Program-made: the position numbers and the translations under genes
Notes under the pieces: generated by a model
What the model was told of the DNA's origin: nothing
The model's database searches: none
Seen by the model: the letters and a program-made list of their open reading frames with translations, nothing else
Assembly (NCBI RefSeq): GCF_003259745.1
Contig: NZ_QLMC01000007.1
Coordinates: 186,001 to 250,000, forward strand
DNA: 64,000 nt
Direction of reading: 5' to 3'
Source of the DNA: Larkinella arboricola
GTDB lineage: Bacteria; Bacteroidota; Bacteroidia; Cytophagales; Spirosomataceae
Part shown: positions 53,756 through 62,742 of the stretch, piece by piece
Layout of the letters: each line of letters begins with the position of its first letter
Numbering within the stretch: the stretch's first letter is position 1

Positions 53756-56416
53756 TCATGAGAACAAGCCTAGTTGTTGCACTTTTTTCTCAGAACCGTT
53801 GTCATCAATGGCGGATGGTTCGTCCACGGGCTCATCGATGTCCGCTTCTTCAACTAGTAAGTTAGAATTTATTGTCCTATTTTCCGCAATTTCCCGCTCA
53901 TTAATCTGTCGTGGGGGCAATAACTTCACTTCCTTTACTTTGGCAAAGGGCAATTTTGCTCCCAATGCCTTCCAACCCCGCACGTCGATGAAACCTTCGG
54001 GTTCGAGCACCATTTTTTCGAGCGGTCCGCGTTCTTTCATCTGGTGGACAATTTCGAAACGCGGGTGCTGATCGGCCGAAACCGCCAGCATCTTCGAGCC
54101 TTTGGCATCGCCGACGAAGTTAAATTTCTTGTCCTGCGTCGTGGTCTCGACCTTAAATCGTTTGACGTAGTGCGACTTCTGATTGGCTTCGTAGTACACC
54201 GTCGACAGAATCCGCTCGGGATCAAATTTCTCCAGGATCGCAATTTCGGACGGTTCGTAGCGGTTGGTCAGGTTGTAGTTGGTCAGTTCATACTGCCCAT
54301 CCTTATAGACCACCAGAATGCTCATGCCGTTGTCGAAGTTGCCGAGGTATTTTCCGCGTTCGTCGCGGTTCAGACGTCCCAGGTGTTCATCATACCAGAT
54401 ATCGACCCCGCCGAGCGTTGAAACGCCCCCCGATTTCAGGCTTACTTTCCGAACCGGATACTTGGTGACAATATTGCCCTGCGCCGACCGGTTTTTAATA
54501 CCGACCTCCGCAAAATTGTAATCAAACTGCTTGATCTTGGCTGTGCTCTGGGCTGTCAGATTGATGGTGACAACCTCCGCTTCTCCGTTGTCGTTGGCGG
54601 TAAACCACAGCACTTTCGACTTCGGATTGCCCATAGTCAGGTCATACTCCCGGTCGCGGGTCACGGCGGTCACGCTAAACCGTTTGGCCATCGTTATGCC
54701 CGATTTACCGTCCAGATACAGCAGGTTATACACCTTCCGCTCGTCATTTTTCTTAAAGACGGCGCAGTAGATAATATCCTTACCCACGAAGGTTTTATCC
54801 TGAACTTTGGTGACCAGGCATTTGCCATCACGCCGGAACACGATGATATCGTCAATATCGGAGCAGTCCGACACGAACTCGTCTTTCTTCAGGCCGGTAC
54901 CGACAAATCCGCCTTCCCGATCCACATAAAGTTTTGCGTTGTTGGCCGCCACCACGTTGGCCGCGATGGTATTAAACGTCCGGATTTCGGTTTTTCGCTC
55001 CCGTCCTTTGCCGTATTTTTTGAGCAGCTCTTTGAAGTAGCTGATGGCGTAGCGGGTCAGGTTCGCGAGGTTGTCGTCGGTTTCGGCCAGTTCCTGTTCC
55101 AGCCGGCGCATGAGTTCTTCGGCTTTGAAGGCGTCGTATTTCGAAATCCGCTTGATCCGGATTTCGGTCAGCCGAATCAGGTCGTCTTCCGTAATTTCGC
55201 GGTAGAACTGTTTTTTGAACGGTTTCAGTCCTTTGTCGATGGTAGCCAGAACGGCTTCAAACGTTTCGCACTCCTCGATTTTCCGGTAAATACGGTTTTC
55301 GATAAAGATCTTTTCGAGCGAACTATACAGCAGTTTTTCCAGCAACTCACTCCGGCGGATCTGCAACTCGCGTTCGAGCAGCGCAACCGTCTGGTGCGTG
55401 TTGATTTTCAGAATGTCGGTAACCGAAACAAAGTGCGGTTTGTCCCCGATAATCACGCAGGCATTGGGCGACACCGATACCTCGCATTCCGTAAACGCAT
55501 ACAGGGCGTCGATGGTAATATCGGGCGAAACACCGGGGGCCAGATGCACGTGAATTTCAACATCCTTCGACGTCAGATCCTCCACTTTCTTGATCTTGAT
55601 CTTGCCGTCGTCGTTGGCTTTAATAATCGAATCCTTGATGGAAGTCGTCGTGGTGCCAAACGGTATTTCGCGGATAATCAGCGTTTTCTTGTCAAATTCC
55701 TCGATCTTCGCCCGAATGCGGACTTTACCGCCCCGGCTACCGTCGTTGTAGTTACTGATGTCAACGTAACCGCCGGTCAAAAAATCGGGATATAACGTGA
55801 CGGGCTTGTCTTTCAGGATATTGATCGACGCATCGATCAGCTCAATGAAGTTGTGCGGCAGAATTTTGGTCGATAAGCCCACGGCAATCCCTTCCACGCC
55901 CAGCGCCAGCAGCAGGGGGAATTTAACGGGCAGGGTGACGGGTTCCTTCTTCCGGCCATCGTACGACAACTGCCATTCGGTGGTCTGCGGATTGAAAAGA
56001 ACGTCGTTGCCAAATTTCGACAACCGGACCTCGATGTAGCGGGGTGCGGCAGCGCCGTCGCCGGTGCGGACATCACCCCAGTTTCCCTGCGTATCGAACA
56101 CCAGGTTTTTCTGCCCGATGGTGGTCATTGCGTCGCCAATCGAAGCATCACCATGCGGGTGGTACTGCATGGTCTGGCCGATTACGTTCGCGACTTTATT
56201 AAAGCGTCCGTCGTCCATTTCCTTCAGGGCGTGCAGAATCCGGCGTTGCACCGGCTTCAGACCGTCTTCAACGGCCGGAACCGCCCGTTCCAGAATGACA
56301 TAGGAAGCATATTCTAAAAACCAGTTTTCGTATAGGCCCGACACCACGGTTTGCTGGTGGAGGGTATTTTCATTTTGCTCTTCCGGTAGTTCAGTGGGAT
56401 CCAGAATTTCGCTCAT
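53756..56416 (-). CDS. parC: DNA topoisomerase IV / gyrase subunit A (ParC-like)
   Basis: Breakage-reunion subunit of a type IIA topoisomerase. The 886-residue product has YVILERAVPAVEDGLKPVQRRIL at the start, the QTMQYHPHGDASIGDAM region, and the active-site Tyr127 in AAPRYIEV. A coiled-coil and gate region follows, then a C-terminal beta-pinwheel (about 500-830) with degenerate GyrA-box repeats, and an acidic tail. It fits the Bacteroidota ParC type rather than GyrA, which would show a canonical GyrA box. The position equal to E. coli GyrA Ser83 is Ala91, with Asp95 matching Asp87. No subunit-B gene is adjacent. It is followed immediately by the sanA-like gene. Confidence 0.93.
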   Translation of the reverse strand: MSEILDPTELPEEQNENTLHQQTVVSGLYENWFLEYASYVILERAVPAVEDGLKPVQRRILHALKEMDDGRFNKVANVIGQTMQYHPHGDASIGDAMTTIGQKNLVFDTQGNWGDVRTGDGAAAPRYIEVRLSKFGNDVLFNPQTTEWQLSYDGRKKEPVTLPVKFPLLLALGVEGIAVGLSTKILPHNFIELIDASINILKDKPVTLYPDFLTGGYVDISNYNDGSRGGKVRIRAKIEEFDKKTLIIREIPFGTTTTSIKDSIIKANDDGKIKIKKVEDLTSKDVEIHVHLAPGVSPDITIDALYAFTECEVSVSPNACVIIGDKPHFVSVTDILKINTHQTVALLERELQIRRSELLEKLLYSSLEKIFIENRIYRKIEECETFEAVLATIDKGLKPFKKQFYREITEDDLIRLTEIRIKRISKYDAFKAEELMRRLEQELAETDDNLANLTRYAISYFKELLKKYGKGRERKTEIRTFNTIAANVVAANNAKLYVDREGGFVGTGLKKDEFVSDCSDIDDIIVFRRDGKCLVTKVQDKTFVGKDIIYCAVFKKNDERKVYNLLYLDGKSGITMAKRFSVTAVTRDREYDLTMGNPKSKVLWFTANDNGEAEVVTINLTAQSTAKIKQFDYNFAEVGIKNRSAQGNIVTKYPVRKVSLKSGGVSTLGGVDIWYDEHLGRLNRDERGKYLGNFDNGMSILVVYKDGQYELTNYNLTNRYEPSEIAILEKFDPERILSTVYYEANQKSHYVKRFKVETTTQDKKFNFVGDAKGSKMLAVSADQHPRFEIVHQMKERGPLEKMVLEPEGFIDVRGWKALGAKLPFAKVKEVKLLPPRQINEREIAENRTINSNLLVEEADIDEPVDEPSAIDDNGSEKKVQQLGLFS

Positions 56417-56858
56417 TCGACTAATGACGGTAAAACTCGGTGGTAAATGCTATCGTTTTGATGGGCTCGGCGGGAAAAAAACCGTCGATAGCTTTATAAA
56501 GATACAACCTTTTTTGGAAAAAAGTGCCTTAAATGCGCTGAAATGCGGCATTATGAGCATAATCGTTGTACCCCTATATCGCCAGATCAGAAACTTACAA
56601 AAGCACGAACGACTGTCAATCCGGTTATGCCCGGGCAATCATTCCCCTTTTATACGCTTTGCCTGATCGCTCTTTCCTGAAAACGTTATATGATACTTGT
56701 ATTACAAATATAGTAATTATAAATCAGAATGCGGTATTTCTTCCCTTAAATCAGCCCCTGCGGTCATAAATACCGTTCGGGCCAGTGAAAGAGCGGGTGT
56801 CCCGGAAGGACGGTTTAATCGCAACGGCGAACCATCGGTGGGCTGGAAAATGGCGATG
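56417..56858. other. 442-bp intergenic region between NUDIX gene and parC
   Basis: No supported gene. It contains a minus-strand TATATTTG box (56712-56705) that could drive parC with a leader of about 285 nt, though no TTG lies at the proper distance. Otherwise nothing recognisable. Confidence 0.45.
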
Positions 56859-57497
56859 TTACTTAGGCACCGAATTGATTACCATCAGCAGTTCGCTGAT
56901 CATCATGGCCGTTGCTCCCCAGACTTTAAAGCCCTGAAGCTGATAGAAAGGGGCGTCAATGATCGTACCGCGTACTTCAATGGCATTGGCACCAATAATG
57001 GTTTCATCCATCAATTCTTCTAACGATACCTCGACAACGTGCTCCACCTCACGCGGATCGGGGTAAAAATCCGGGCGGTAAGGCAGAATACCCACGACCG
57101 GCTGAACGAAAAAATTGCTGGGGGGAATATACAACTCGGTCAGCTTACCGAGCACTTTTACATCCGTCACGCGAATGCCGACTTCTTCCTGCGCTTCCCG
57201 CAGGGCCGTCCGGATCAGGCTCTCATCCGTTCGTTCCATGCGTCCGCCCGGAAAGGCCATCTGTCCGGCGTGAACGCCGTCGTACTGCGGACGCAGAATA
57301 AGCGGAACCAGAATAGAACCCCGGTACGGGTAAAAGACAATGAGCACGGCGCTGCGCCGGGTGCGTTCATTCGGTTGCATAGCCGTTCGCAGCCGCGAGG
57401 CCGAAGCCATTTTCTTATGGGCCTCAGCACCGGGCAGCGGTTCCGCCAGTCGTTCTTTGAGGGCACTGGCAAAGCTATGAAACGAAAGATCAAGCAT
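56859..57497 (-). CDS. NUDIX hydrolase, CoA pyrophosphatase type
   Basis: Hydrolyses nucleoside-diphosphate-linked substrates, probably coenzyme A or derivatives. The 212-residue protein has the NUDIX box GGRMERTDESLIRTALREAQEEVGI (about residues 87-111), preceded by AGQMAFPGG and with the CoA-type upstream signature RRSAVLIVFYP. The LREAQEEVG Glu residues for Mg are intact. Its ATG lies 8 bp inside the end of the upstream FAD oxidoreductase gene, so the two are translationally coupled. The substrate is inferred from subfamily pattern. Confidence 0.9.
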   Translation of the reverse strand: MLDLSFHSFASALKERLAEPLPGAEAHKKMASASRLRTAMQPNERTRRSAVLIVFYPYRGSILVPLILRPQYDGVHAGQMAFPGGRMERTDESLIRTALREAQEEVGIRVTDVKVLGKLTELYIPPSNFFVQPVVGILPYRPDFYPDPREVEHVVEVSLEELMDETIIGANAIEVRGTIIDAPFYQLQGFKVWGATAMMISELLMVINSVPK

Positions 57498-59073
57498 ATA
57501 GTTTGGCTACTTGTTCAGCACATTTTTCACCGTCCATCGCGGCCGATACAATACCGCCCGCGTATCCCGCTCCCTCGCTACAGGGAAATAACCGGCTGAT
57601 CTGGACGTGTTCGAGCGTGTCGGGCCGACGCGGAATCCGGACCGGCGAGGACGTACGGCTTTCCACTCCAATCAGTTGCGCTTCGTTGGTGACGTATCCG
57701 CGCATTGATTTTCCGAATTGCTGCAAACCGGTTTTCAGGGGCATGGCAATCGTTTCGGGCAATACCGCCTGCATATCAACCGACTGAAGACCGGGCTGGT
57801 ATGAAGTCGGCAGCAGGCTTTTGGAAACCCTACCGTTCACAAAATCGGAAACCCGTTGCGCCGGGGCGGTCTGGTTACCGCCCGCGAGCTGACAGGCCCG
57901 TTGTTCGAGTTCTTTCTGAAAGTGTATTCCGGCCAGTGGACCGTATTCTTTATAGTTGTTCAAATCCGTATCGTGAACCGCCACGACCAGCCCCGAATTG
58001 GCGTACTTCGAATCCCGGCGTGAGGGCGACATCCCGTTCACAACCAGTTCGCCCGGGGCCGTAGCCGCCGGAACGATGAAGCCGCCCGGACACATGCAGA
58101 ACGAGAAAACACCCCGTTCCACGCCTTTATGCCGGGTTTGCGTCACCAGACTGTACGAAGCCGCGGGCAGGTAATCGCCCCGCTCGGGCCGGTGGTACTG
58201 AAGCTGGTCGATCAGCGACTGCTGGTGTTCAATCCGGACGCCCATCGCAAATGGTTTGCTCTCGATGGTAATTCCTTTCCGGTGCAACAATTCAAAAACG
58301 TCGCGGGCCGAATGTCCCGTCGCCAGAATGACGCCCAGACCCGTCAGTTCATCACCCCGGTCGGTTATCACGCCCCTGACTTCGTTCTGTTCGATCAGCA
58401 GATCCACCATGCGCGTGTCGAACCGGACCTCGCCACCGGCTTCGATGATGCTTTGCCGCAGGGCCACCACCACCTCGGGCAGTTTGTTGGTGCCGATGTG
58501 CGGGTGGGCATCCACCAGAATCTGCTCCGTGGCTCCGTGGGCCACGAAAATTTCCAGAATCCGACGCACATCGCCCCGCTTTTTGGAACGGGTATAGAGC
58601 TTGCCGTCGGAATACGTACCCGCCCCGCCTTCACCGAAGCAATAGTTCGATTCGGGGTTTACTTTGTGGTCCTTATTGATGGCGGCCAGGTCGCGCCGAC
58701 GCGCCCGGACATCGCTGCCGCGTTCCAGCACGATGGGTTTTAGGCCCAGTTCGACCAGCCGCAAAGCCGCAAACAAACCCGCCGGACCGGCCCCCACCAC
58801 AATCACCGGGCGGGCGTGGCTTACATCCGGGTACGACTTCTGGTAGGCAATCAGCGGGCGTGGTGGTTCGTCCACATAGATTTCGGCATCGACGTGTACC
58901 TTAACCTGACGTGAACGGGCGTCGATGGACTGCCGCAGCTTACGAACGACGGGACGTTCCGGCTGGGCAATCAGGTCGGCCGGAAGCTGTAATCGGTTGT
59001 ATATTTCCCGCTCAAAAGCCGTGTTATCAAAAGCAATATCGGGTTCAAGCGTTAATGAAAGCGAATGAATCAT
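57490..59073 (-). CDS. FAD-dependent oxidoreductase (COG2509 type)
   Basis: A 527-residue flavoprotein of unknown substrate. Residues 1-90 form the RNA-binding-like N-terminal extension typical of COG2509 (LRQSIDARSRQVKVHVDAEIYV). The FAD Rossmann motif VIVVGAGPAGLFAALRL follows at about 90-106, with LERGSDVRARRRD for the ribose contact, then FGEGGAGTYSDGKLYTR, ILATGHSARDVF and a C-terminal FAD segment CSEGAGYAGGIVSAAMDG. The length is normal. It is the first gene of a two-gene unit with the NUDIX hydrolase (8-bp overlap). Ubiquitous in Bacteroidota; role not established. Confidence 0.9.
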   Translation of the reverse strand: MIHSLSLTLEPDIAFDNTAFEREIYNRLQLPADLIAQPERPVVRKLRQSIDARSRQVKVHVDAEIYVDEPPRPLIAYQKSYPDVSHARPVIVVGAGPAGLFAALRLVELGLKPIVLERGSDVRARRRDLAAINKDHKVNPESNYCFGEGGAGTYSDGKLYTRSKKRGDVRRILEIFVAHGATEQILVDAHPHIGTNKLPEVVVALRQSIIEAGGEVRFDTRMVDLLIEQNEVRGVITDRGDELTGLGVILATGHSARDVFELLHRKGITIESKPFAMGVRIEHQQSLIDQLQYHRPERGDYLPAASYSLVTQTRHKGVERGVFSFCMCPGGFIVPAATAPGELVVNGMSPSRRDSKYANSGLVVAVHDTDLNNYKEYGPLAGIHFQKELEQRACQLAGGNQTAPAQRVSDFVNGRVSKSLLPTSYQPGLQSVDMQAVLPETIAMPLKTGLQQFGKSMRGYVTNEAQLIGVESRTSSPVRIPRRPDTLEHVQISRLFPCSEGAGYAGGIVSAAMDGEKCAEQVAKLYA

Positions 59074-59229
59074 AGGTATTATTTCCTATAAGCTCAACAA
59101 CCGGACCCCGTTTCAGGTTCGCCGTTTATTTCTTATATTATTTTAGTATTAATTGGTAAATTTATTTAATCAACTTGAATTAACACGGGCTGACCTGAAC
59201 TTATCATTCGTTTTTCCACGCCCTGACCC

Positions 59230-59237
59230 TATCTTTG
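59230..59237 (+). promoter_or_regulatory. Candidate -7 promoter box for the GH29 gene
   Basis: TATCTTTG, an exact TAnnTTTG, about 68 bp before the ATG. The upstream element at 59207-59210 is TTCG rather than TTG at a suitable spacing, so the match is partial. Confidence 0.5.
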
Positions 59238-59304
59238 ACCCTGTGATGGGGCGTTCCGGTGAAGAAACCGGCGTCTCTTTCTGCCTGATGAAATCCACGT
59301 TCTA

Positions 59305-61386
59305 ATGAAAAAGACTTTTTTCCTGATTTTACTCAGTACCCTGCGTTTATCTGCACAAAAAACCGCTCCGCCCGCGCCCTACGGCGCCCTGCCGAGTCCG
59401 CAACAGGTTGAGTGGCAGAAGATGGAGTACTATATGTTTATCCACCTGGGGCCGAACACGTTTACCAACAAAGAATGGGGCCACGGCGATGAAGACCCCA
59501 AGGTATTTAACCCCACCAGACTCGATGCTCGCCAATGGGCCCGCACGGCCAAAGCCGCTGGTATGAAGGCCATTATCATCACGGCCAAACACCACGACGG
59601 CTTCTGTCTGTGGCCCAGCAAATTCAGCAAGCATACCGTACGGGAAAGCGCCTGGAAAAACGGTCAGGGTGATGTGCTGCGCGAATTGTCCGACGCCTGC
59701 AAGGAATACGGTTTGAAATTCGGGGTATATCTCTCGCCCTGGGACCGTAACCATCCCGCCTACGGAACGCCGGAGTATAACCAGATTTTTGCCAACACGC
59801 TCGACGAAGTACTGAGCAACTACGGCGAGGTATTTGAACAGTGGTTCGACGGGGCCAACGGCGAAGGAGCCAACGGCAAACGGCAGGAGTACGACTGGGA
59901 CCTGTTCCGGGGTGTGGTGTATAAACACCAGCCCAAGGCCATCATTTTCAGTGATATCGGTCCGGGTTGCCGCTGGATGGGCAACGAAAGCGGAATTGCG
60001 GGCGAAACCAACTGGTCGACGCTGAACACCGACGGGTTTGGAATGGGCAGTGCCGCCCCGCCGACGCACGTACTCAACACCGGTAATGAAAACGGAAAAT
60101 ACTGGATTCCGGCGGAGGTCGATGTGTCGATCCGGCCGGGCTGGTTCTACAGCCCCGACACCGACGACCGGGTGAAGACCCTGACCCACCTGATGAAAAT
60201 CTATTATTCGTCGGTGGGCCGCAACGGAAATCTGCTGCTGAATGTGCCGGTTTCGCGCGAAGGGCTGATTCACAAAAACGATTCGACCCGTCTGATGGAA
60301 TTCCGCAAAACCGTGGCCGAGTCGTTCAAAACGAATCTGGCGCTGGGCAAAACCGTGACGGCTTCGGCGGTGCGGGGCAAAGACCAGCGGTTTGGTGCCA
60401 AAAACCTGCTGGACGGTAACTACGACACCTACTGGACCACCGACGATGCCGTTCGGCAGGGCTCGTTTGTGATCGATCTGGGCAAACCGACGGAGATCAA
60501 CCGGATTGTCCTGCAGGAATACATCCCGCTGGGGCAGCGCGTCAAATCCTTCAAAGTGGAAGCCTGGAACGGCAAGCAATTTGAAACCATCGACCAGCAG
60601 ACCACCATCGGCTACAAGCGCATTCTGGTGTTCCCGACCCTGAAAACGACGAAGGTCCGGGTGACCATTCTGGAATCCAATGCCTGCCCGGTGCTGGCGG
60701 AATGCGCCCTGTACAAAGCGACCGAACTGCTGTCGAACCCCGAAATTGCGCGCAATAAGCAAGGTTTGGTAACCATCACCTCCGAAGTAGCCGACCCGGT
60801 TATCCGGTATACGACCGACGGCTCGGAACCGACGCTGGCATCGACCCGCTACACGGCCCCGTTCAACTACGCCAAAGGAGGCACCATCAAAGCCAAAGCG
60901 TTTATCAAAAACGGTGCGGAGTCGTCGGAAGTCGTTCCGGCTTCGTTTGATCTGGCACCCGAAAAGTGGTCGGTGGTGGCCAGTGACGACAGACTGCGGA
61001 ATGCGGCCAGCCGCGCCATCGACTCCAATCCGCGCACCATCTGGCAAACCGGACGGCAGGAGGGAAGCGCCAAATACCCGCACGAACTGGTGGTGAACCT
61101 GGGCGAGACGCTGAACCTGAAAGGTTTTACGTATACACCCCGTCAGGACGGTCAGAACGGCGGCACGATTTACCAGTACAGTTTCTACGTGAGCGAAAAC
61201 GGTACCGACTGGAAACCCGTTCTGGAAAAACAGGCGTTTGCCAACATCCGGAATAACCCGGTGAAACAGGAAGTGCCGTTTGCCAGTCCGCAGAAAGCCA
61301 AATTCATCAAACTCATGGCCCTTTCGTCGGTGAACGAGAATGAAAACTGGGCGTCGGCTGCGGAATTGGGCGTGCTGGTAAACTAA
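59305..61386 (+). CDS. Alpha-L-fucosidase (GH29) with discoidin and chitobiase-like domains
   Basis: Secreted exo-fucosidase, 693 residues. Signal peptide 1-17 (LRLSAQ). The GH29 catalytic TIM barrel spans about 30-345, with IITAKHHDGFCLWPS and the nucleophile Asp182 in EQWFDGANGEG. An F5/8 type C (discoidin) carbohydrate-binding domain lies at about 347-475 (NLLDGNYDTYWTT, FVIDLGKPTEINRIVLQEYI). A chitobiase-like beta-sandwich is at about 480-555 (IRYTTDGSEPT), and a second discoidin domain at about 560-690. This is the usual multimodular form of Bacteroidota. It stands alone between its promoter and a terminator at 61411, with no SusCD nearby. Confidence 0.95.
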   Translation: MKKTFFLILLSTLRLSAQKTAPPAPYGALPSPQQVEWQKMEYYMFIHLGPNTFTNKEWGHGDEDPKVFNPTRLDARQWARTAKAAGMKAIIITAKHHDGFCLWPSKFSKHTVRESAWKNGQGDVLRELSDACKEYGLKFGVYLSPWDRNHPAYGTPEYNQIFANTLDEVLSNYGEVFEQWFDGANGEGANGKRQEYDWDLFRGVVYKHQPKAIIFSDIGPGCRWMGNESGIAGETNWSTLNTDGFGMGSAAPPTHVLNTGNENGKYWIPAEVDVSIRPGWFYSPDTDDRVKTLTHLMKIYYSSVGRNGNLLLNVPVSREGLIHKNDSTRLMEFRKTVAESFKTNLALGKTVTASAVRGKDQRFGAKNLLDGNYDTYWTTDDAVRQGSFVIDLGKPTEINRIVLQEYIPLGQRVKSFKVEAWNGKQFETIDQQTTIGYKRILVFPTLKTTKVRVTILESNACPVLAECALYKATELLSNPEIARNKQGLVTITSEVADPVIRYTTDGSEPTLASTRYTAPFNYAKGGTIKAKAFIKNGAESSEVVPASFDLAPEKWSVVASDDRLRNAASRAIDSNPRTIWQTGRQEGSAKYPHELVVNLGETLNLKGFTYTPRQDGQNGGTIYQYSFYVSENGTDWKPVLEKQAFANIRNNPVKQEVPFASPQKAKFIKLMALSSVNENENWASAAELGVLVN

Positions 61387-61410
61387 CCCTACGAAATCAA
61401 CAACCCTATG

Positions 61411-61457
61411 CCCGTCAGGTTCGCGCAATCTTTTGCCCAGCCTGACGGGTTTTCTTT
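61411..61457 (+). terminator. Intrinsic terminator after the GH29 gene
   Basis: CCCGTCAGG / CCTGACGGG 9-bp stem with a 21-nt loop, followed by TTTTCTTTTT. It ends 8 bp before the next ATG, so the acyl-CoA dehydrogenase promoter must overlap it or read through. Confidence 0.85.
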
Positions 61458-61464
61458 TTAAACG

Positions 61465-62646
61465 ATGGCACATTCAACAGGCTTTGAAGCCCCCGATTTT
61501 TACGGAATCGACGAACTGCTGACGGAAGAACAGAAGCTGGTTCGGGCGTCGATGCGGGCGTTTGTCAACCGGGAAATCAGCCCCATTATCGAAGAATGCG
61601 CCCAGCGTGGAGCGTTTCCGAAATCGCTGGCCCGGAAGTTTGGCGAGATGGGGGCCTTCGGTCCGACGCTTCCGACGGAGTACGGCGGGGGCGGACTCGA
61701 TGCCATTTCCTACGGTCTGATGATGCAGGAAATTGAGCGGGGCGATTCGGGCATGCGGTCCTGCGTGTCGGTACAGAGTTCGCTGGTGATGTGGCCGATT
61801 TACGCGTACGGGTCCGACGAACAGAAGCGCCGGTTTCTGCCCCGACTGGCCACGGGCGAACTGCTGGGGTGCTTCGGGCTGACCGAACCCGACCACGGTT
61901 CGAACCCCGCCGGAATGCAGACCTCCTTTGTGGAGCACGACGATTACTACCTGCTGAACGGTTCCAAGCTCTGGATCACCAACGCGCCGGTGGCCGATGT
62001 GGCCGTGGTCTGGGCCAAAAACGAACAGGGCCGGGTGCGGGGTTTGCTGGTGGAACGCGGTATGGACGGTTTTTCAACGCCCGAAATTCACGGCAAATGG
62101 TCACTGCGGGCCAGCGCGACGGGTGAACTGGTGTTTCAGGACGTGAAGGTACCTAAGGAAAATCTGCTGCCCGGAGCCGACGGTATGAAAGGGCCGTTGC
62201 GTTGTCTGGATCAGGCCCGGTACGGTATTGCCTGGGGCGTGGTGGGAGCGGCTATGGATTGTTACGATTCCGCCCGGCGGTACGCGCTCGAACGGCAGCA
62301 ATTCGGAAAGCCTATCGCGTCGTTTCAACTGGTGCAGAAGAAACTGGCCGAAATGCTCACCGAGATTACGAAAGCGCAGTTGATCTGCTGGCGGCTGGGT
62401 GTTCTGAAAAACGAGGGGAAAGCCACTACAGCCCAGATTTCGCTCGCCAAACGCAGCAACGTCGAAATGGCGCTGAACGTGGCGCGGGAAGCCCGGCAGA
62501 TACACGGAGCAATGGGTATTTCGGGTGAATACCCGATCATGCGCCACCTGATGAACCTGGAATCGGTGGTTACATACGAGGGCACCCACGACATTCACCT
62601 GCTGATTCTGGGTAACGAGATTACCGGGATTCCGGCGTTTAAGTAA
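61465..62646 (+). CDS. gcdH: Acyl-CoA dehydrogenase, glutaryl-CoA dehydrogenase type
   Basis: FAD enzyme of Lys/Trp degradation that oxidises and decarboxylates glutaryl-CoA to crotonyl-CoA. The 393-residue product has the ACAD folds in order: helical N-domain, beta-domain with CFGLTEPDHGSNPAGM and LNGSKLWITNAPVADV, and C-domain with RRYALERQQFGKPIASFQL. The catalytic base Glu372 sits in TYEGTHDIH, the position typical for GCD. EYGGGGLDAISYGLM and the DSGMRSCVSVQSSLVM stretch also match this subfamily better than short-chain ACADs. Subfamily assignment is by pattern only. Confidence 0.88.
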   Translation: MAHSTGFEAPDFYGIDELLTEEQKLVRASMRAFVNREISPIIEECAQRGAFPKSLARKFGEMGAFGPTLPTEYGGGGLDAISYGLMMQEIERGDSGMRSCVSVQSSLVMWPIYAYGSDEQKRRFLPRLATGELLGCFGLTEPDHGSNPAGMQTSFVEHDDYYLLNGSKLWITNAPVADVAVVWAKNEQGRVRGLLVERGMDGFSTPEIHGKWSLRASATGELVFQDVKVPKENLLPGADGMKGPLRCLDQARYGIAWGVVGAAMDCYDSARRYALERQQFGKPIASFQLVQKKLAEMLTEITKAQLICWRLGVLKNEGKATTAQISLAKRSNVEMALNVAREARQIHGAMGISGEYPIMRHLMNLESVVTYEGTHDIHLLILGNEITGIPAFK

Positions 62647-62665
62647 ACGGTTTTGGTCCAAAAGA

Positions 62666-62693
62666 AAAAGGGTGGCCCAGCAGACCACCTTTT
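62666..62693. terminator. Bidirectional terminator between gcdH and the dipeptidase
   Basis: AAAGGGTGG / CCACCTTTT-type stem (core GGTGG/CCACC extended by A-T pairs and one G-T), with A-run left and T-run right, between two convergent genes. Confidence 0.7.
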
Positions 62694-62742
62694 CATTTTA
62701 GGCTAAAAACATACTAAAGCTTTTCGGAAACGGTTAAACCGG

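Noticed and set aside
59347-61473. 708-codon open frame antisense to the GH29 fucosidase
   Set aside because: Codon-bias shadow of a strongly supported gene; no signal peptide or motif, and arginine/phenylalanine/valine-heavy composition.
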